NCBI RefSeq assembly: GCF_027409185.1
Contig: NC_084462.1
Coordinates: 46,990,679-47,054,678, forward strand
Length of the DNA: 64,000 nt
Direction of reading: 5' to 3'
From: Cynocephalus volans
Lineage: Eukaryota; Chordata; Mammalia; Dermoptera; Cynocephalidae
Positions 58,610 to 64,000 of the stretch are shown here, piece by piece. The position numbers and the translations under genes were made by a program. The number at the start of each line of letters is the position of its first letter. The first letter of the stretch is position 1. The notes below the pieces were generated by a model. That model saw only the letters and a program-made list of their open reading frames with translations, made no database searches and was not told the origin of the DNA.

Positions 58610-61555
58610 CTTCAAAAAAGTTAATTTGTATGTGTATTTATGTTTGAGTATGTATTAAACATTGTCAAGTTGTTTCCTTGAAAATAAATAGGATAGGACC
58701 TTATTCAATTTATTTGAGTTCCCAGAAGACAATATGTGAAATTATTTTCTTTATTATTATGGGTAATGTACATAGTCTTCTATGAAAGAAACTTGATAGT
58801 AGATGGCTTTAAAAGGTTTGTTTACCATGCAAACCAGTGATTTCTAAAACATTTTGGAAAATTACAACAAGTTCATTTATGTGGTATCTCAAAACTTCTT
58901 TAGTTCATATGATTAAAATGTGTAGATTTTGTTCACCACAAACAAATTAGCTTTTTCTTCCCCTTCCTTGGTCTCCCTCGGTACCCCTGGCTGCTGTTGA
59001 GTCATGAGAAGATAGTTTTTTTGGCCAAAACACCCTTTCTTTTTCTCTCTGGATATTATGCCTGTACTTACTTTTAATAACGGTTGTTTTTTTCAGCAGA
59101 AAGATGCATCTCCTGGAATTTGGTAAATATTTTGGGTTTTGTCATTGAACATCATCTAAGGATAAATAGCAACATCTAGGGATAAAAAGAGTTGCTGAAC
59201 ATGATATTATCAGCAAAGAAGTCATGCCAGCAGAGTCTCCCAAACCTTCCCTACATTTGAGACAATGAGAGAAAGGCTTCAGTGTCAGCACAAATAAGGG
59301 ATATTGGATAAAAGAAAATATTAACTGGAATGGGAAGTGTGTGTCACATTTGGTTGATGTCCTTATCATCCTTTTAAGATACACAATCAAGTCAAAAGAT
59401 ACACTTTTGTGAATAATAATATTCAAGAATGAGGAAGAAAGTATTAATAATCAATGTTGCCATCAGCTGCAATGACTGGGTGGGTATACAAGAAACGTTT
59501 TCCCCAAAGTTAATGTAAGAGTTGAAGTGGAAAAAAAGATCTGATTTGGATGAGTTGACTTATTTTGGGGGCAATTATTCATTTACCATCTTTTTCTAAA
59601 TGTTATGAATCTCTGCCCTGCAGGGTAACATTATATACACATGCAATTAACCACCTCGGTAATGACCTCCCTGTCTGACCTAGAATGACAAAATACATCT
59701 CTGATGGGCAAAGAGATACATACCAGTGCTAAGACTGCCTTTCTGAGACTCAAGAGTCTCTAAAGGCAAATGTAAAAACATCATCCACAATAAGCAGCAT
59801 CTCTGTCACTGGAAATCAGCACAGATTTGAAACTTTGCTTAAGTACACATACAAAAAAAAAATATCGCTAGCTAGAATATAGCAATCAAAGAGGATGCGC
59901 AGAAAAATGTATCCCTTTTTTATCACAGCCTCTTCCTTTTAGAAATCTCATAGGAAATAAATATTCATTGATACTGCACTAGGTAATGCTAATTTCAGGT
60001 CACAACTTTCAGAACCACTAGGATGTGTCCAGACCATTCAGGTTATTTATTTACTTGACACAAATATTATGAAAGTTTGTTCTGCGCACTGAATAGTTTG
60101 TCATATGTAAAATTAAAGAAAAAAAAAACTTTCTTCACCCGTGGGGGTGGGGGTGAGTAGTGATAGAAAAACCCAGTTTGCTGCCAAATAACCGTATGAA
60201 CTGAATTCCAAAGCAACCTCAGGATAGTGTCTGTAAAAATGAACCATTTTGTTTGTTTTCTACTGCTTCCACACCCCAAACCTGCTATTGAAAAAGGAGA
60301 GTGAAAGAGAATAGAGAAGCCCACACTATTTAACATTGTCCCCACCACCACCCCATAGTGGTGCCACCCTCCAGTTAAGGAAATGTTGGTCCAGCCATAG
60401 ATTGAAAATGAATAATCTGAGCATACTTCAGGGAACTAGAGTAAATAAGGTTGAGTGCCCTATAATTATTAATTATACAAACTGAACAATCTCAAGAGGC
60501 ATTTAAAATATTTGGGGTTTGCAGGTTGAGAAAGGTTTCTTGGCGGTAGTTGTTCATTGAAATCTCTTAAAGGATTTTTTTTTTTTAAACCTAGTCTCTG
60601 ATGCAGAACCCGCTGTGCTAAATTATGAACCAAAGGCTTTGGGGTGGGAACAATCAATCAAAATACCTGGGGTAGTGTGTAATGTGCATGCTCTTGTCAG
60701 CGTGAACAGGCTGCCCCTGAACACAGTCCCCCAGCAGGTTAAATAAATATGATACTATAGACAAACCGACAGGATCACACGGCTGCATCAATCAGCTGTT
60801 GATAAAATACAATCTTCCTTTAATACACGCTGAGAAACTTATTTAACACTTACAAAACCTACATCCATTTCTTGTCCTTTTTTTTTTTTTTTTTTTTAAG
60901 TCTTCTTCAAAAGTGTAACTCTTTTAAAGAGCAAGGGAAAGAAGATGCAAGATTCCCAGGGGAAGGAAGCGAATTTAATGGCGCCAAACAGTGAGGCACA
61001 ACCATTTAACTAGGAGTGTACAGATGACGGCGGCTGGGGGTGAGGGCACTGGCCACAGGGTCGTTGAGAATGCAAACCACACCTGAAGCACTTCAAGGGA
61101 TCTTGAAAACGTGGGTTCCTTGTTGAAGTAATTCCTGCAGAGAAACTCCTGGTGCATTTCAATTCCGTTCTTGTTCATTTCAGTTCCGCACTTTGAGAGT
61201 GCATCTGGAGCAGATGAGGCAACTGTTCTAGATTAAGGGGGGTGGCGGGGATAAATGGGCAAGAAATAATTTGAAAGGGGGGAGCCCCCTGTGAACTTAA
61301 GAGAAAAGTGACCCCACAGCTGGTGGTAAAAAAGAGATCGTCGATGACTTCACACCGGTGAAACCTGGGGGTACCAGGGAAATAGGAAGACAGTTGTCCT
61401 GAGTTCAGCAGGGGGACGTTAGTGCTTGTGTGCTTTGTGTCTTCAGAAGAGCTCCTCGCTATGATGAACTGCTCCTCTCTCCCCACTTGCAAACTGGCAA
61501 AAATGAAAGGGGCTGGTGTCAGGAGCGTCCAGAGCGTCGGCCCAGGCTGGGCTCT
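58610..61555. other. Low-copy DNA leading into the CpG island
   Basis: No exon or repeat family is recognised. Poly(T) runs lie at 60573-60586 and 60878-60898. The part 60660-60860 looks repeat-free and motif-rich (tcaatcagctgttgataaa). GC content rises from about 61000. Confidence 0.35.
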
Positions 61556-61559
61556 GATC

Positions 61560-62765
61560 TGAGTCGAGTTTGACTTTCTCCTTCCGCTCGCGCCTGGCGT
61601 CCCCCCACCCCCGCCCCCATCGCCCACCTTTTCCCAGATCCAGCCCGGGCTCCTCCGCTCCGCGCTCGCGGACCTGCGACCCCGCGGCTCCTTCGGGACC
61701 GGGTGGGGGGAGGGCATTGCGCGTGGAGGGCGGGAAAGCCCCGGGTAAATGCTGACAGCCATCTCTTAACAAGCGAAGATGAATGTCCCATCTAAAACTA
61801 AGCTCTCGTAAGTGCCGTCGGTACAACATGAATACCGGGAAGGAGGGAAGGCGTCGCCTGCCACTCAAATACCGATCTTTCCCAGCCTGTTGAAATAACT
61901 CGCCGGGGCAGCTCGAGGTGCTGACGGCCACGTTTGTCAGCGCGTCCTACCTCCCCCGACCTTGCTCGTCGGCGACCGGAGCTCGGAGCTGACCCGATCC
62001 GGGCGGCCGCGCCCCCGGTTAGCGCTGCTCCTTCCAGCGTCGACGCGCACCCTCCCCTCCGGCTTCCCTGAGATCCGCTCCAGGACAATCGCTGGGCTGG
62101 TGGCCCCGTAGCCAGGGGTCCGAGCGTTCGCAGAGGACTGTAAACAGGAGTTTCGCGCGACCGACCGGTGCCAGGTGGCCTCACGTGGGGGCAGTTCGCG
62201 AACCCGAACGGCACCAGGACGGGGGCGGGTGGTGGCAGCTGGCGCCAGACCCCGGCCTGGACCATCCCCCTGTCCCCTCACAGGCGCCCTGCTCAACCCC
62301 ACGCCCAATTCCGAGGCCCGTCCTGCGGGCAGAGGGCGGGGAGGGAATCGGGGTGAAGGTGGGAGATAGGAATCGTGCCTCCCTAATGGCGCTTTCAAGC
62401 CCAGAAATTCTCTTGGGGTTCGTTAACACATGCGCTTGGGGTCGCCTCCACCCCGCTCCCCCGTACGGACCGTGTCTGCCGCAGCGGCGGCCCAGGCTGC
62501 AGCGACTTGGGGAGGCGCTGGAACCCTTCTAACCTTTTTGGAGACTTTGCACTTTCGAGAGCTCTTTACCTGAAACTGACACCCGCAAGCACTCTCCAGG
62601 GGCCTGTTGGGCAGATGGAGTGGCAGGGCCAGGGAGGGCCTGTTGGCGAGACACGGGGACATTTGTCATGGGTGACCCGGCGCCTCGGCTTCTGAGCCCA
62701 CGCCGGCGCGGGGAGGCCAGCGCTAATGTAATAAAGCGAGAGCGACAAGAGGAAAGAGGCCTCTC
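61560..62765. promoter_or_regulatory. CpG island, probable promoter region
   Basis: GC content and CpG density rise sharply against an AT-rich surrounding. Dense CpG runs occur at 61580-61740 and 61930-62170. Promoter-type motifs include GC boxes (ggggcggg-type at 62221-62229, 62335-62341; reverse-strand ccgccccc at 61611-61618) and a CACGTG E-box at 62182-62187. No TATA box, clear first exon or start codon context can be assigned, and the overlapping 60-195-codon frames on both strands are the usual by-product of stop-poor GC-rich DNA. Transcription direction and gene are unknown. Confidence 0.75.
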
Positions 62766-62769
62766 TCGC

Positions 62770-63120
62770 CCCGGGGCCGCCACATGCTCACTCTGTTTTA
62801 CTGTCAGGGCTGGTGGAGGCTGTGGCTTCATTTCATATTCCATTAATATTTACAGCAGCTATTGAATTTCCCATTACAAAGTTCACCATACACACTGCTA
62901 ATATGAAATTTTAATAGTATTGTGCACGTTATGAAAAGTCCCACCATTAAGAGGGGAGGAGGAAGGGTCCTAGGGAGAAGTTGCCCTGGGAAGTTACCCG
63001 CCACTGAACGCTTGAAACGCCCCCCAAGTCGTTAAATGTATTCATTTGCAACTATTACCATGATAACTGAAACAGTGAACACTTTATCAATATTGAAATC
63101 CAAAGCGAGGGAGAAAATGG
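62770..63120. promoter_or_regulatory. Candidate highly conserved noncoding block beside the CpG island
   Basis: Directly next to the CpG island the sequence changes to AT-rich, repeat-free DNA with motifs such as cattccattaatatttac, cacactgctaatatgaaatt, attgtgcacgttatg and accattaag. It has the look of an extremely conserved element near a developmental gene. A reading frame is not supported. Confidence 0.4.
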
Positions 63121-63124
63121 AGTG

Positions 63125-64000
63125 GGGAAAAAACACGATAGCTGAGTTGTTTGCTAAGTTGTGTGTGTGAGAGGCTTCGCTCTCCCTTGCAGAATGTCGT
63201 TCTAGACTACTTTGCTATTGTCCTTGGCAGAGAGGAGTGAGAAGCAAGTAGAGGTTTCCAGGTTGTGCTGGGTTCTGGCCGCAGCCAATTCTAGGTGGAC
63301 GCTCCTAGGCCTGCAAGGCTGGCAGGTGTGGCAGTGAAAAAGTCCTTCTCCCTCCTTGTCCCCTACCTCCCAACCCCCTCCCACCTCCAGCCTGAGGCCC
63401 CAGAATTTCCCAAAGATGCAGTCCTGACGGTGGCTCCGGGGGAAGAAACTCCACAGAGAACTGTGGAAATCACCTATCTCTGCCTCTGTGATGCTTAACT
63501 TTTCAGGATGGGCACCCTAAGGTCAGGTGGTTTTCCTCAGAGAGAGATTTTCCTAGGAAGTGTGGTTCTTTTCCCATTGTAATGTGCAGCCTTAGCCCAG
63601 AGGGACACATACTAACTTGGGATGAAAAGGGGAGAGAAAGAGAGTTTGGTTTGACCTGGACACTTAGAAATGCTCAGGCGCAAAGCCCAATCCCAACGTC
63701 TTGCCACCTAAAGTGGCCCAGAGGGTGGCAAACATGGTGGCTCCAGGCCAGACCACACTGAGTCATGAGGTTGGGTTTCTCTCATGGGCCTCCCAAGGGT
63801 TGCACAGCAGAGTTCCGGGGTCTCGGGAGTGCCAGGGGGGCATCCTCTTCTGCTGAAAGCCCACAGGCACACTGGGCAGGTGTTCGTGCCCACCTCCTAG
63901 TGTGGCTGGAGGCTGACCCATAGCCCTTCTACGACAGGTGCCCAAGTGCCACCAGCTCTAGGAGATGTGTCAGACCTTCCCACTTTAACCATGAGGACAT
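63125..64000. other. Low-copy DNA downstream of the CpG island
   Basis: G/C-moderate sequence with a CCAAT box-like 'gcagccaattct' at 63281. Frames of about 60 codons have no recognisable domains. No exon is supported. Confidence 0.35.

Noticed and set aside
61175-61931. Long minus-strand frames (162 and 195 codons) over the CpG island edge
   Set aside because: GC-rich DNA has few stops and several overlapping frames are open on both strands. There is no start context, domain or splice signal that I can recognise.
61798-62398. Minus-strand frames of 153-155 codons in the CpG island
   Set aside because: Two overlapping frames on the same strand with Arg/Pro/Gly-rich low-complexity content, typical of CpG islands.
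1-64000. A new gene system or operon-like cluster
   Set aside because: Vertebrate repeats fill much of the window and no intact genes are present, so no multi-gene system can be supported.

Overview
This window looks like intergenic euchromatin of a placental mammal. There is no intact protein-coding gene and no cellular RNA gene that I can support. The only long plausible reading frames are decayed LINE-1 (L1) ORF1/ORF2 and one processed ribosomal-protein pseudogene. MIR, L2, MER5A-like and MaLR repeats place it in the placental mammals. Three tRNA-Ile-like SINEs, two of them two-unit, together with an L1 3' UTR type starting near a 'tttattttgttgatatacattg' antisense end, are what I associate from memory with colugos (Galeopterus/Cynocephalus, CYN SINEs). 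A bat with tRNA-Ile SINEs is the main alternative, so the species call is a recollection and not a search result.

Layout. Positions 1-4140 are a stack of nested insertions in one old plus-strand L1: a younger L1 3' end, a MaLR solo LTR, a mariner-like MITE, a second L1 3' end and an RPL23 retropseudogene. Positions ~4215-10012 are a nearly complete L1 whose 5' end is inverted (twin priming), interrupted by a 239-bp antisense L1 3'-UTR insertion and carrying a ~160-bp (GGAA)n tract. Positions 10-38 kb are mostly low-copy DNA with scattered MIR, L2, MER5A, MITE and SINE copies, a (CA)n tract and several stretches with the look of conserved noncoding (enhancer) DNA. A 5'-truncated L1 with perfect 14-bp duplications lies at 38575-40152. 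At 47402-49360 there is a minus-strand L1 that has both a proper 5' end and a proper 3' end but almost no coding region between them, flanked by exact 11-bp target-site duplications. It sits inside an old antisense L1.

From 49.8 kb to 61 kb the DNA is again low-copy and AT-rich. At ~61560-62760 there is a strong CpG island with GC boxes and a CACGTG E-box, followed at once by an AT-rich block (~62770-63120) that looks like highly conserved noncoding sequence. This arrangement fits the regulatory surroundings of a developmental gene that lies outside the window or begins here in an exon I cannot recognise.

No new multi-gene system was found. The most interesting items are the ORF-less L1 with its tandem-repeated 5' UTR, the CpG island with its flanking block, a perfect 14-bp inverted repeat containing TEAD-type motifs, a cluster of homeodomain-type motifs, and a short MITE family with four copies.
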